From: CAIZGX01 sp046048875
GTDB taxonomy: Bacteria; Bacteroidota; Bacteroidia; Flavobacteriales_D; Sanyastnellaceae
Direction: 5' to 3'
DNA length: 64,000 nucleotides
NCBI GenBank assembly: GCA_046048875.1
Contig: JBJOFG010000002.1
Location: 62,001 to 126,000 of the forward strand
Both the position numbers and the translations under genes were made by a program. Under the pieces are notes generated by a model, which saw nothing but the letters and a program-made list of their open reading frames with translations, ran no database searches and was not told the origin of the DNA. Shown here piece after piece: positions 7,503 through 16,129 of this stretch. How positions within the stretch are numbered: position 1 is the first letter of the stretch; each line of letters begins with the position of its first letter.

Positions 7503-7799
7503 ATGAGTAAAGGGTATTCCGTAGAACAAGAGTTCCTCTCCAAAGTCGGAGAAAAAGTGAAGCTTTACCGAACAAAAAAGCAATTAACCCTTCAAGAATT
7601 CGGGGAAGACATTGGCTTAGACAAGGGAAATACACAGCGCCTCGAGAATGGGAAAAACATGACCCTACTTACCCTCTTCAAGATAGCCGCAATTCTGGAA
7701 GTTGAACCCAAAGATCTACTCGACTTCCCTCTAGATTTTAAAATTCAAGACGTCGAGAAATTCATTCAAGAAAAAAAAGAAGGACGACAAAAAAAATAA
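7503..7799 (+). CDS. Small XRE-family DNA-binding regulator
   Basis: The 98-residue protein carries a Cro/C1-type helix-turn-helix (LTLQEFGEDIGLDKGNTQRLE) and a short C-terminal extension ending in charged residues (QEKKEGRQKK); there is no ligand-binding or peptidase domain. I chose the ATG at 7503 because it follows a -7-like CAATTTTG by 4 nt, as at other genes here. An ATG at 7479 would add eight residues. It is divergent from the exported-protein operon, and three identical palindromes lie in between, so it is probably a dimeric repressor of both transcripts. It ends 3 bp before the convergent pth stop with no terminator. Confidence 0.85.
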   Translation: MSKGYSVEQEFLSKVGEKVKLYRTKKQLTLQEFGEDIGLDKGNTQRLENGKNMTLLTLFKIAAILEVEPKDLLDFPLDFKIQDVEKFIQEKKEGRQKK

Positions 7800-7802
7800 G
7801 TA

Positions 7803-8366
7803 TTACTTCGAATTAAACGAGTTCATCGTTAACCCCAATCCAATGAAGGCAAAGGACAAACAGCCTTGTGCGGCTTTCTGAACCACAGCCTCTAAACCCT
7901 GCTTCTCTTCTGCATTCCATTCGCCCAAAACATAATCTACTTGCTGACCTTTAGCAAACTCCTTCCCTACACCCACACGAATGCGCGCATAATCTCCTGT
8001 ATTCAAGATTTGCTGAATGTGCTTCAAGCCGTTGTGACCTCCGTCGCTGCCCTTCCCGCGCATACGCAGCTTTCCAAAGGGCAAGGCCAAATCATCGGTC
8101 ACCACCATCACATGTTCCAACGAAACCTTTTCTTGCTGCATCCAATACCGCAAGGCATTTCCAGATAGATTCATGTAGGTGGAAGGCTTAATGACAATGA
8201 ATGTCTTTCCCTTCGAACGAAATTCTGTTTTATCGGCGTAACGCTCTGTAGAAAATGTAGCGTTGTGTTTCGCAGCTAACTCGTCGGCAACCAAGAACCC
8301 AATGTTATGACGGGTATTCGCATATTCTGCGCCTATGTTTCCCAATCCAACAATTAAGAACTTCAT
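7803..8366 (-). CDS. pth: Peptidyl-tRNA hydrolase
   Basis: Pth releases peptides from prematurely dropped peptidyl-tRNA. The bacterial family motifs are complete: FLIVGLGNIGAEYANTRHNIGF with the catalytic His, KPSTYMNLSG, and the GHNGLKHI motif. Starting at the ATG at 8366 gives 187 residues and puts MKFLIVGLGN at the N-terminus as in relatives; a longer frame to 8387 overlaps the upstream gene and is unlikely. It follows the methyltransferase stop by 1 bp. Confidence 0.95.
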   Translation of the reverse strand: MKFLIVGLGNIGAEYANTRHNIGFLVADELAAKHNATFSTERYADKTEFRSKGKTFIVIKPSTYMNLSGNALRYWMQQEKVSLEHVMVVTDDLALPFGKLRMRGKGSDGGHNGLKHIQQILNTGDYARIRVGVGKEFAKGQQVDYVLGEWNAEEKQGLEAVVQKAAQGCLSFAFIGLGLTMNSFNSK

Positions 8367-8367
8367 C

Positions 8368-9168
8368 TTACTTCCAAGCTTTAACAATTAGTCCAGTGCC
8401 CGTGCTGTGTGTTCCATTCACATCGAACACATTCAACACCAACGAAAACGGCATGGTTACCAAATAATATATCGGCAACACAATGAAAAACGCTTTCGAT
8501 TTATTCAACATAAGCATCGGATACTTCATGGACAATTTCCAAGAAATCTTTCCGGGAGCACCGTAACTGTAACGCGCTTCAACTTTCGAAAATCCTGCTC
8601 GCTTACACTTCTCTTCAATCTCATCAATTCCATAACCATCGCGCACATGCTCTTCAATAAACGAAGTCTCGCCGTCGTCGTGCACGTCGCTTCCTCCCAT
8701 ATTGCTTGGGGTGCTAATCAAAAGCATACCACCCGTTTTCAAACTGTTGCAATAATTCGTCAACACTTGAACGTCTTCCTCTATATGCTCCATAACATCT
8801 ACACACAACACCAAATCAAATTTCGCTGGTTGAACGAACGTCACCAAATCGCCGACTTCAAACTTCACGTGAGACTTTCCAATTTGACTAAAGAAGTTGT
8901 TGCAGTCGGCAACTTGCTCTTCCTTCACATCAACCGCTAAAATTTCGGCTTGCTCAAACTTCTTGCTCATCCAGAACGAATACTGTCCAAATCCAGATCC
9001 CGCATCCAAGATGTTCTTCACGCCACTGCCATTGAGTTTTCTGAGCTCACTGCGTATGTGCCATGAACGAAGAAGCAAGACGTCTAACAAAAAATAAAAC
9101 AACTTTCGCAAGAAGGGCGTGCGATTGAATACACCGCCAAGACTGCGTTTAATAGGATCGTAATGCAT
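8368..9168 (-). CDS. Class I SAM-dependent methyltransferase
   Basis: The 266-residue protein has a clear SAM-binding motif I (ILDAGSGFGQYSF), an acidic motif II at the end of the next strand (ILAVDVKEE) and motif III-type LVLCVDVMEHIE, as in the UbiG/Methyltransf_11 group. A C-terminal hydrophobic stretch (FFIVLPIYYLVTMPFSLVL) suggests membrane association, so the substrate may be a lipid or quinone-like molecule. It does not look like UbiE/MenG, and the substrate cannot be read from sequence. It lies between rbfA (1 bp) and pth (1 bp) in one transcription unit. Confidence 0.85.
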   Translation of the reverse strand: MHYDPIKRSLGGVFNRTPFLRKLFYFLLDVLLLRSWHIRSELRKLNGSGVKNILDAGSGFGQYSFWMSKKFEQAEILAVDVKEEQVADCNNFFSQIGKSHVKFEVGDLVTFVQPAKFDLVLCVDVMEHIEEDVQVLTNYCNSLKTGGMLLISTPSNMGGSDVHDDGETSFIEEHVRDGYGIDEIEEKCKRAGFSKVEARYSYGAPGKISWKLSMKYPMLMLNKSKAFFIVLPIYYLVTMPFSLVLNVFDVNGTHSTGTGLIVKAWK

Positions 9169-9169
9169 C

Positions 9170-9508
9170 TTACTTCTTCAATAAATTATCGATTGTCTCG
9201 TAGTAATCCAACGAGTCGTCTATGTAGTACTGTAACTCAGGTACCTTACGCATTTGCTTTCCCACTTTCAACCCCAATTCTCTCTTCACCGAAGAGTGAT
9301 TTTGCTTCAACAATTTCAAAGTCTCTTCTTTCTTGTCTGAAGGAAAAACACTGATGTAAATGCGTGCTAAACTTAAATCTGGCGCCACACGTGTTTGCGT
9401 AATGGTTACCATGGTTCCCCCCAACCACTCACGAGAATTCTGTTGAAACAACACCGATAACTCGCGCTTAATTAAGGATCCAAATTTTTCTAAACGTACT
9501 CCTGCCAT
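9170..9508 (-). CDS. rbfA: Ribosome-binding factor A
   Basis: RbfA is a 30S maturation factor with a type II KH fold. The protein (112 residues from the ATG at 9508) shows the family pattern: MAGVRLEKFGSLIKREL at the N-terminus, then TITQTRVAPDLSLARIYISVF and RELGLKVGKQMRKVPELQYYIDDSLDY. Longer in-frame starts upstream would place the promoter inside the gene. A perfect TACCTTTG box ends 4 nt before this ATG, so the mRNA may be leaderless. Confidence 0.94.
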   Translation of the reverse strand: MAGVRLEKFGSLIKRELSVLFQQNSREWLGGTMVTITQTRVAPDLSLARIYISVFPSDKKEETLKLLKQNHSSVKRELGLKVGKQMRKVPELQYYIDDSLDYYETIDNLLKK

Positions 9509-9512
9509 GGTG

Positions 9513-9520
9513 CAAAGGTA
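9513..9520 (-). promoter_or_regulatory. -7 box of rbfA, 4 nt from the start codon
   Basis: The minus strand reads TACCTTTG, then CACC, then ATG. This perfect TAnnTTTG box is so close that transcription would be expected to begin at or within a few bases of the ATG. No clear -33 element is visible. Confidence 0.55.
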
Positions 9521-9562
9521 CAACAGGATGTATTTGATTGTTTTTTGCTTTTACTTTGCCGC

Positions 9563-10045
9563 ATGGAAACAATGCAGGTTCGAAAAGGAACGAAAGCCGA
9601 TTTAGGTGAAGCCCTTGCGCTTATTCAAGAATTGGCGACCTACGAAAAAGAACCCGATGCTGTTGTTGTCTCTGTTGAGCAAATGGAGGCGTGGGGATTT
9701 CAAGACAACCCCTATTTCGAATTTTTCGTTGCTGAACGCAATGAACAAATTGTTGGAATTGCGTTTTATTACATTCGATACAGCACTTGGAAAGGTCCAA
9801 TGATTTATCTGGAAGACATTGTGGTGAAGGAAGAATTACGTGGAAATGGAATTGGCGCGCGACTGTTTGAACAAGTAGCTAATGAATGCGCGAAAAGAAA
9901 TTTTCACGGAATGACTTGGCAAGTGCTCGATTGGAACGAACCCGCTTTGAATTTCTATCGGAAATACAACGCAACGTTTTCAAGCGAATGGTTAAACGGA
10001 TATTTATTTACTGAACAAATTAAAGCGGCGTCATGGCACAACTAA
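9563..10045 (+). CDS. GNAT acetyltransferase, diamine/SSAT-like
   Basis: The protein has 160 residues from the ATG at 9563. It has the acetyl-CoA binding motif V-V-x-E-x-RGNGIG and the preceding MIYLEDIVV strand, plus a late WQVLDWNEPALNFYRKYNA segment. The last two segments are characteristic of the spermidine/spermine (diamine or thialysine) N-acetyltransferase branch, so a small amine or amino acid is the likely substrate. It overlaps aspartate kinase by 13 bp. The start is preceded by TTACTTTG and 4 nt. Confidence 0.88.
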   Translation: METMQVRKGTKADLGEALALIQELATYEKEPDAVVVSVEQMEAWGFQDNPYFEFFVAERNEQIVGIAFYYIRYSTWKGPMIYLEDIVVKEELRGNGIGARLFEQVANECAKRNFHGMTWQVLDWNEPALNFYRKYNATFSSEWLNGYLFTEQIKAASWHN

Positions 10046-11379
10046 CAGTGCACAAATTCGGAGGAGCTTCTGTACGAAATGCAGAAGCAGTGAGAAACGT
10101 ATGTTCCATCCTGAATCGTTTTCAAGAAAATAAGATTGTTATTGTTTCGGCCATGGGCAAAACTACCAATGCCCTTGAGACCATTCATAAAAAACGCTTC
10201 GAAGGAAAAGATTTTGAAAAAGAACTTCAAGACATTTTCGAGTTTCATTTGAACATCGCGAAAGAGTTGGAGGTAGATACCGACACCGATTGGTTGTTGG
10301 TTTTCGATGCACTTGCTCAAATTTGCAAAAGCGAAATCAATGCGAGTTTCGACGAAGAATACGATCGAATCATTGGTTACGGTGAATACCTTTCGACAGC
10401 CATTGTAAATGCTTGCTTCAATAAAAACAATCTTTCTTCAAAAAGATTGGATAGTGCCGATTACGTCATTACCGATTCTCGCTTCCGCGATGCTCGTGTG
10501 CTTTGGGAAGAGAGTGAGCAGCGTGTTGCGGCACTGAAGCAAGAATTTGAATTGCATTCAACACTGGTGCTGCAAGGGTTTATTGGCGCTGCCAAAGTTG
10601 TTTCACAAGGTCGTTCCGAAGGTGCTTTGCAAGACCTTCCGCAGGACCTTTCCAAAAACCTTGCAACGCATCTGACCTCTTTAGGTCGCGAGGGATCAGA
10701 TTTTTCCGCGGCGATTTTTGCTTATTTGTTGAATGCTGAATCGGTGACGATTTGGAAAGATGTGCCCGGATTGTTGAATGCAGACCCGAAGTGTTTTATG
10801 CCCACACAACTCCTAAAAGAGATTTCATTCCGTGAAGCTGTAGAACTCGCATATTACGGCGCGAGTGTCATTCATCCGAGAACCATTAAGCCGCTTCAAA
10901 ACAAGAATATTCCACTTTACATCAAATCATTTTTGAATCCTGAAGCAGAAGGCACCCGCATTGTAGAACGCGCCAATGCTGAACTGGAAGTAGCTTCTTA
11001 TATTCTGAAGCAGAACCAAACACTGATTTCCATTTCAACCAAAGATTTCAGTTTTGTGGTGGAAGACAATCTAACGTTCATCTTCAACGCCTTTGCTAAT
11101 CTTGGCATTCATGTGCACATGATGGAAAACTCGGCATTGAATTTTTCTGTCTGCATTCCTTCTGATTCAAACAAACTGAAAGCACTTATTGAACAGTTAA
11201 GCGACTTTCATGTTAGATACAACGACAACGTATCTATCTTAACCATTCGTCACCCGAAGCCAATGGTTATGCAACAGCTCTTGCAATACAAAGAAGTGTT
11301 GCTAGAGCAACGTAACCGAACAACCGTTCGGTTTGTAATTCGCGGAACTTGGAATTTACCAGAACCCATTAAAGAATAA
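10033..11379 (+). CDS. lysC: Monofunctional aspartate kinase
   Basis: Aspartate kinase phosphorylates aspartate at the entry to Lys, Met, Thr and diaminopimelate synthesis. The N-terminal KFGGASVRNA motif, the GFIGA segment, and LGREGSDFSAA for substrate binding are present, and the C-terminal about 130 residues form the tandem ACT regulatory region, so feedback control by an amino acid is likely. At 448 residues it is monofunctional, without a homoserine dehydrogenase domain. It overlaps the acetyltransferase by 13 bp and is followed after 3 bp by the cobalamin adenosyltransferase gene. Confidence 0.93.
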   Translation: MAQLTVHKFGGASVRNAEAVRNVCSILNRFQENKIVIVSAMGKTTNALETIHKKRFEGKDFEKELQDIFEFHLNIAKELEVDTDTDWLLVFDALAQICKSEINASFDEEYDRIIGYGEYLSTAIVNACFNKNNLSSKRLDSADYVITDSRFRDARVLWEESEQRVAALKQEFELHSTLVLQGFIGAAKVVSQGRSEGALQDLPQDLSKNLATHLTSLGREGSDFSAAIFAYLLNAESVTIWKDVPGLLNADPKCFMPTQLLKEISFREAVELAYYGASVIHPRTIKPLQNKNIPLYIKSFLNPEAEGTRIVERANAELEVASYILKQNQTLISISTKDFSFVVEDNLTFIFNAFANLGIHVHMMENSALNFSVCIPSDSNKLKALIEQLSDFHVRYNDNVSILTIRHPKPMVMQQLLQYKEVLLEQRNRTTVRFVIRGTWNLPEPIKE

Positions 11380-11382
11380 AAC

Positions 11383-11928
11383 ATGAAGATTTACACGAAG
11401 AAAGGAGACGACGGAAGAACAATGTTATTGGGCGGAACAAGACTTCCCAAGCACCACATTCGCATTGCCGCGTATGGTGATATTGATGAATTGAATTCGT
11501 TCATTGGTTTGGTTGCTGACTTACTTCCTACCCACCAAGCAATTCTTCGTGACATTCAAAATAATTTATTTGTTGTTGGAAGTCATTTCGCCACTGAACC
11601 AGAACAAGCGGAAAAAATTCAGCTGCCTGCACTACCCGCTGATGCGTCTGAAATTCTTGAAAAAGAAATCGACCGAATGACCGCTGAACTGCCAGAATTA
11701 AAGCATTTCATTCTTCCAGGTGGACACCCTACTGTTTCACATATTCACGTAGCAAGAACCGTTTGCAGAAGAACAGAGCGAACGGCAACTGCACTTGCAG
11801 AACTCTCTACTGTGAATCCGATCTTCATTCAATACTTGAATAGACTTTCCGATTATTTGTTCACGCTTTCGCGAGCAGCTGCGCACGAATTGGGTGCAGA
11901 AGAAAACAAGTGGCTTCCGAAAAAATAA
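11383..11928 (+). CDS. PduO-type cob(I)alamin adenosyltransferase
   Basis: This enzyme transfers adenosyl from ATP to cob(I)alamin to make coenzyme B12. The N-terminal ATP motif YTKKGDDGRTMLLGG, the AYGDIDELNSFIG segment and the C-terminal LSDYLFTLSRAAA helix are diagnostic of the PduO/MMAB family; 181 residues is the expected length. The likely client is methylmalonyl-CoA mutase, since methylmalonyl-CoA epimerase is encoded at 38226-38624. It lies 3 bp after aspartate kinase and ends 2 bp before the convergent MORN gene. Confidence 0.94.
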   Translation: MKIYTKKGDDGRTMLLGGTRLPKHHIRIAAYGDIDELNSFIGLVADLLPTHQAILRDIQNNLFVVGSHFATEPEQAEKIQLPALPADASEILEKEIDRMTAELPELKHFILPGGHPTVSHIHVARTVCRRTERTATALAELSTVNPIFIQYLNRLSDYLFTLSRAAAHELGAEENKWLPKK

Positions 11929-11930
11929 GA

Positions 11931-12326
11931 TTAAAAACTTTGCTCAGAAATAAGTTTCCCGTCTTTGAATAAACTTTGCTTCACCAGTTTACCAGACTCG
12001 TTGTAGTCGAGAAATACGCCGTTCTCTTTTCCTTTGATGTAATACTGATTGCTTTTCAAGACTCCGTTCGGATAGTAATACTTCCATGAACCTTCTTCAA
12101 TGGAACGTTTGTAAAATCCTTCCCACTCTAAATTTCCATTCGAGTAATACACTTCCTCTTTCACAATTTCTCCCGTTGTATTTTTCATATAGACTACAAC
12201 ATAAGGCTTCCCATTCGGATGCTTGCGCGCAACATCGCGCGTGGTATTTTCCAATTGAGCGAACGCATTTGTTCCTCCTAAAAAAATTGCAAGGGAGAGA
12301 AGTAAATGTTTAATGGACATGTTCAT
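11931..12326 (-). CDS. Exported MORN-repeat (YwqK-like) protein
   Basis: The 131-residue protein starts with a signal peptide (LLLSLAIFLGGTNAFAQ) and then carries three to four MORN-type units of the form YYxNGxLxxxGxY, such as YYSNGNLEWEGFY, YYYPNGVLKSNQYY and the GVFLDYNESGKLV unit. Databases often name this family antitoxin YwqK, but nothing here supports a toxin-antitoxin role, and the protein is exported. It is 2 bp downstream of the NamZ-like gene and probably cotranscribed, so it may act in the cell envelope. Confidence 0.82.
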   Translation of the reverse strand: MNMSIKHLLLSLAIFLGGTNAFAQLENTTRDVARKHPNGKPYVVVYMKNTTGEIVKEEVYYSNGNLEWEGFYKRSIEEGSWKYYYPNGVLKSNQYYIKGKENGVFLDYNESGKLVKQSLFKDGKLISEQSF

Positions 12327-12328
12327 GC

Positions 12329-13498
12329 TTAATTGAAATCTGGATACAATAAATACTTCTTTCGTATGGTCTTATAATGGGCTAAATCTGCTTGCCAAGA
12401 AGCGCGTATTTCATCTTCTGAAACCCCTTCTTGAATCTGCTTTCTTAGCACTGTTGTGCCAGCTAATTTATCGAAAAAATTCGGAGAGACGAAGAATTTA
12501 TCTTTGTTGGGATAACTCGTGTACATGGATTTCAGCCATGTTAAATTCAATTGAGTCGGTCGCTTATCGAAGCTTACTTTAATTCCCTTGCAAAGCTGAT
12601 TTTTAAAAGGAGGGTTGGAAGATACACCGGGTATTTCTCCTGGGGTGAAAGATGTTTCACCCCTTTCAAAATTCGGAAATCCAAATTGTTGAAAGGGAAG
12701 ACTCGTTCCTCGACCAACACTAATGCATGTTCCTTCAAACCAACATAGACTTGGATAGGCGTATATGGAAGTAATGTTGGGTAAGTTCGGTGAAGGTTTA
12801 ATCGGAAGTTCGTAATAAGAATTGTGAGAATACTGGCTGCATGGAATAACTGTGAGTTTGCAGGTCCTTCCCACGGTTAACCAATTTTCACCGTTGATCA
12901 TTTTCGCAAGTTCACCCAACGTACATCCGTGCACAACCGGAATGGGTAACTGACCTACAAACGAATACAGACTCGAATCGGTCATTACTGGACCATCGAC
13001 ATAGTAACCATTCGGATTGGGACGATCAAGAACAATAAACTCTTTGTTGGAAAGCGCCGCTGCCTCCATTACCTCCTGCATGGTAGCCAAAAACGTATAA
13101 AACCGCACCCCCACATCTTGAATATCGAAAACAATGACATCGACATTCTCAAGCATTTCTGGCGTTGGACGCACATGATTGCCGTACAAAGAAACAATGG
13201 GTAGCTTTGTTCGCTTGTCAATTCCATCATTGATGTGATCGCCGTTTCCAGCTTCACCGCGGAAGCCGTGTTCAGGAGCAAAAATCTTCACCACATTAAT
13301 TCCGCTTGAAAGAAGCGTGTCTACCAAATGAACATTGTCTATCAAACTGGTTTGATTGGCAACAACCGCCACTCGTCTATTCTTCAGCAATACGAAATAT
13401 GCTTCTGTATTAGCTGCACCAGGAAACTGAGCACTTGCCTGCAGAATGCAAAGTAGCAGAATGAATGGTAAAGTGAATCGAATACAGCTGTGTTTCAT
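12329..13498 (-). CDS. namZ: NamZ-like exo-beta-N-acetylmuramidase (DUF1343)
   Basis: DUF1343 proteins include NamZ, which cleaves N-acetylmuramic acid from the non-reducing ends of peptidoglycan fragments. The characteristic segments are present: FAPEHGFRGEAGNGD with its acidic and His residues, VIVFDIQDVGVRFYTFL, and LDRPNPNGYYVDGPV followed by VVHGCTLGELAKMING. A signal peptide (TLPFILLLCILQASAQ) puts it outside the cytoplasm. I chose the ATG at 13498 so that the signal peptide begins MKHSCIRF; an upstream ATG at 13519 is possible. It probably feeds wall recycling. Confidence 0.85.
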   Translation of the reverse strand: MKHSCIRFTLPFILLLCILQASAQFPGAANTEAYFVLLKNRRVAVVANQTSLIDNVHLVDTLLSSGINVVKIFAPEHGFRGEAGNGDHINDGIDKRTKLPIVSLYGNHVRPTPEMLENVDVIVFDIQDVGVRFYTFLATMQEVMEAAALSNKEFIVLDRPNPNGYYVDGPVMTDSSLYSFVGQLPIPVVHGCTLGELAKMINGENWLTVGRTCKLTVIPCSQYSHNSYYELPIKPSPNLPNITSIYAYPSLCWFEGTCISVGRGTSLPFQQFGFPNFERGETSFTPGEIPGVSSNPPFKNQLCKGIKVSFDKRPTQLNLTWLKSMYTSYPNKDKFFVSPNFFDKLAGTTVLRKQIQEGVSEDEIRASWQADLAHYKTIRKKYLLYPDFN

Positions 13499-13577
13499 GG
13501 GCACACAAATTTTGTTCATTCTTTACCAAAATTGAACCGAAATAAATGAAGTTAGTAACTTTCCAATGTCGAAGTCC

Positions 13578-13585
13578 TAACTTTG
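13578..13585 (+). promoter_or_regulatory. -7 box of the LolC/E-type permease gene
   Basis: TAACTTTG is a perfect TAnnTTTG box 7 nt before the ATG at 13593, in the short divergent gap to namZ. No convincing -33 element was found. Confidence 0.5.
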
Positions 13586-13592
13586 AGCCGCA

Positions 13593-15122
13593 ATGAAATC
13601 ATTTAAGCTAGCTTCTTTCTTAGCTTTTCGCATGTTGAAAGCAAGCGACAACGGGCGCATTTCGAAGCCCATTGTGCGCATTGCCATGTGGGGTGTGGCT
13701 ATTGGAATTGCGCTAATGATTCTTGCACTAGCCATTGTGAAAGGCTTTCAATCAGAGGTTCGTCAAAAAGTTATTGGATTCGGTGGCCATTTTCAGGTTG
13801 TATCGAACAGCGACAATGCTGCGCAAGAGTCTGTTCCGTTACTGTGGGATAAAAAACTCATCGACGATTTAAAGAAAATTTCCGGGATAAAAAATGTAAG
13901 TGTCTACGGGCAGAAGCCCGCTATTGTTGAATCGAAAGCCGGTTTATCAGGAGTGATTGCAAAGGGAATTGAAGAGCAATACGACACCACATTTTTGCAC
14001 AGTGTGCTTACGCAAGGACGTGTCATGCAATTGAATTACAATGCAGATACTTTACCTGAAGCGGAAATTGTACTGTCGGAATACATCGCCAATCGTTTGG
14101 CACTTCAATTGGGTCAAAAAATGAGCTTGTATATCGTGAATAGCGAAGACGATATTCAACAACAAAATTTCACTCTCGTTGGCACGTACAAAACGGAATT
14201 GGAAGAGTACGATGAAAAGTTCATCTTTGTCCATCTCGCTTATTTACAACAGTTCGGTGGATGGGGACTTCAAGGACAAATAATCGTAGATACTGCCAGT
14301 GTTCCGTTGCTTACTTTCATTTCCCCCATTGGATTTGGAAACGGCGGTGAATTCGAACAACACTGGCTTGACGGGACTCCCGCAAAGGATCCCATCTATT
14401 ACTTGGACCTTATTGACACAACGTTCGGATTAATCACAACTGCGCCGTTTCAAATACCTGACACCACCTACGTTCATTTAACCTTCCCTCCACACGGTGA
14501 AAATGAATTCGTGACTCCTCGATGGACTTATTCGAACCTACGCGGTAGCGAAGTGAATTACATTGGGGGGTATGAAGTTCAAGTTGAAAATTACGAGGCT
14601 CTTGAAAAAGTTCGAGATCCCTTGTGGGAAGCAGTGCCTTATGATTTATTCGTTATTCCATTAACCGATCGCAATCCCGAAATTTTTGCTTGGTTGGAAA
14701 TGCTGGATGTGAACGTAGTAATCATCGTTGTGCTTATGGTGGTTCTCTCTATCGTGAACATGACATCGGCCTTACTCATTCTTATTCTTGAAAGACAATC
14801 ATTCATTGGCACATTGAAATCGATGGGACTCCCGAATCCTATCTTGTTGCGCGTCTTCTTATGGCACGCAGCACATATCATTGGGAAAGGAGTTATCATT
14901 GGAAATCTTTTGGGAATTGGTATTGCGCTGTTTCAGAAATACACAGGGTTCTTCAAATTAGACCCCGCGAATTACTACGTTTCTGAAATTCCAATTCTTA
15001 TGAATCCGATGGAAATCGTTGTGTTAAATGCGCTTACGCTTTGCGTTTGTGTGCTCGCCATGATTCTTCCATCGCTTTACGTTTCAACCTTCCGACCAGC
15101 AGAGTCGATTCGAAAAAATTAA
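13593..15122 (+). CDS. LolC/E-family lipoprotein-releasing permease with extra periplasmic insert
   Basis: The fold is that of the LolC/E (FtsX/MacB-type) permeases that extract lipoproteins from the inner membrane. There is a first membrane helix after the SKPIVRIAMWGVAIGIALM motif, a large periplasmic domain, and three C-terminal helices with SALLILILERQSFIGTLKSMG, a hallmark of the family. At 509 residues it is about 100 longer than usual. The extra residues are about 224-325, inserted between the YLQQFGGW and GGYEVQVENYEAL segments of the periplasmic domain; they are rich in P, T, D and aromatics and match nothing I recognise. No LolD ATPase gene is adjacent. Confidence 0.85.
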   Translation: MKSFKLASFLAFRMLKASDNGRISKPIVRIAMWGVAIGIALMILALAIVKGFQSEVRQKVIGFGGHFQVVSNSDNAAQESVPLLWDKKLIDDLKKISGIKNVSVYGQKPAIVESKAGLSGVIAKGIEEQYDTTFLHSVLTQGRVMQLNYNADTLPEAEIVLSEYIANRLALQLGQKMSLYIVNSEDDIQQQNFTLVGTYKTELEEYDEKFIFVHLAYLQQFGGWGLQGQIIVDTASVPLLTFISPIGFGNGGEFEQHWLDGTPAKDPIYYLDLIDTTFGLITTAPFQIPDTTYVHLTFPPHGENEFVTPRWTYSNLRGSEVNYIGGYEVQVENYEALEKVRDPLWEAVPYDLFVIPLTDRNPEIFAWLEMLDVNVVIIVVLMVVLSIVNMTSALLILILERQSFIGTLKSMGLPNPILLRVFLWHAAHIIGKGVIIGNLLGIGIALFQKYTGFFKLDPANYYVSEIPILMNPMEIVVLNALTLCVCVLAMILPSLYVSTFRPAESIRKN

Positions 15123-15133
15123 ACCTCCTAACC

Positions 15134-15141
15134 TACCTTCG
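15134..15141 (+). promoter_or_regulatory. -7-like box of the cysteine synthase gene
   Basis: TACCTTCG (one mismatch to TAnnTTTG) is followed by CAGC and the ATG at 15146, the same 4-nt spacing seen at rbfA, murF and the GGGP synthase gene. Confidence 0.45.
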
Positions 15142-15145
15142 CAGC

Positions 15146-16123
15146 ATGAAGTATTACGAAAACATTCTTGGTACCATTGGAAATACGCCTATGGTGAAAT
15201 TAAATACCATAGTGAAAGACATTCCAGCACTTGTGTTGGCCAAAGTGGAAACTTTCAATCCGGGCAACTCCATTAAAGACCGCATGGCTTTGAAGATGAT
15301 TGAAGACGCTGAAAAAGATGGAAGATTGAAACCAGGGGGAACCATTATCGAAGGGACCTCAGGAAACACAGGAATGGGATTGGCCATTGCGGCCATTATG
15401 AAAGGCTACAAGTGTATTTTCACCAGTACCGATAAACAGAGTAAAGAAAAGTTCGATGCGCTTCGTGCATTGGGAGCAGAGGTTATCGTTTGTCCAACCG
15501 ATGTTGATCCAGAAGATCCTCGTTCATACTACAGCGTTTCTTCTCGTCTTGAAAAAGAAACACCAAATTCTTGGAAGCCGAATCAGTACGATAATCCGAG
15601 CAATGCTCAAGCGCATTACGAATCAACAGGTCCAGAAATCTGGGATCAGACAGATGGGAAAATCACACACTTGGTTGTGGGTGTTGGAACAGGCGGAACC
15701 ATCTCGGGAACTGCTCGTTTCTTGAAAGAAAAAAATCCGAATATTCAAGTACTAGGTATCGACACTTACGGTTCGGTCTTCAAGAAATACAAAGAGACGG
15801 GTGAGTTCGATAAGAATGAAATCTATACATACGTAACTGAAGGTATTGGTGAAGACTTTCTTCCTGAAAATGTCGACTTCAATTTAATTGATCATTTCGA
15901 AAAAGTAACCGACAAAGACGCTGCGATTTATACGCGTAAAATTGCGAAAGAAGAAGGCATCTTCGCTGGAAACAGCGCTGGTTCTGCCATGGCGGGTATC
16001 ATTCAAATGAAAGATAGATTCAAGGAAGGAGATGTTGTCGTAGTTATTTTCCACGACCACGGAACTCGCTACCTGGGCAAGATGTTCAACGATGATTGGA
16101 TGAAATCCAAGGGCTGGTTATAA
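15146..16123 (+). CDS. PLP-dependent cysteine synthase / cystathionine beta-synthase family
   Basis: This fold type II PLP enzyme of 325 residues carries NSIKDRMALKMI with the PLP-binding Lys, the EGTSGNTGMGLA substrate loop, GVGTGGTISGTARFL for the PLP phosphate, and FAGNSAGSAMAG near the end. It lacks C-terminal CBS domains. Relatives act as O-acetylserine sulfhydrylases or cystathionine beta-synthases, and the two cannot be separated here. I start at the ATG at 15146 (MKYYENILGTIGNTPMV, the family N-terminus); a longer frame overlaps the permease gene. Confidence 0.9.
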   Translation: MKYYENILGTIGNTPMVKLNTIVKDIPALVLAKVETFNPGNSIKDRMALKMIEDAEKDGRLKPGGTIIEGTSGNTGMGLAIAAIMKGYKCIFTSTDKQSKEKFDALRALGAEVIVCPTDVDPEDPRSYYSVSSRLEKETPNSWKPNQYDNPSNAQAHYESTGPEIWDQTDGKITHLVVGVGTGGTISGTARFLKEKNPNIQVLGIDTYGSVFKKYKETGEFDKNEIYTYVTEGIGEDFLPENVDFNLIDHFEKVTDKDAAIYTRKIAKEEGIFAGNSAGSAMAGIIQMKDRFKEGDVVVVIFHDHGTRYLGKMFNDDWMKSKGWL

Positions 16124-16129
16124 CCCTTT

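Noticed and set aside
8407..8940. Open frame of 177 codons antisense to the methyltransferase gene
   Set aside because: The translation is H/R/N-rich without any domain, as expected from the reverse of a coding sequence.
11931..12326. Toxin-antitoxin role for the YwqK-like protein
   Set aside because: The protein has a signal peptide and MORN repeats, and no toxin gene is adjacent; the database name is misleading here.
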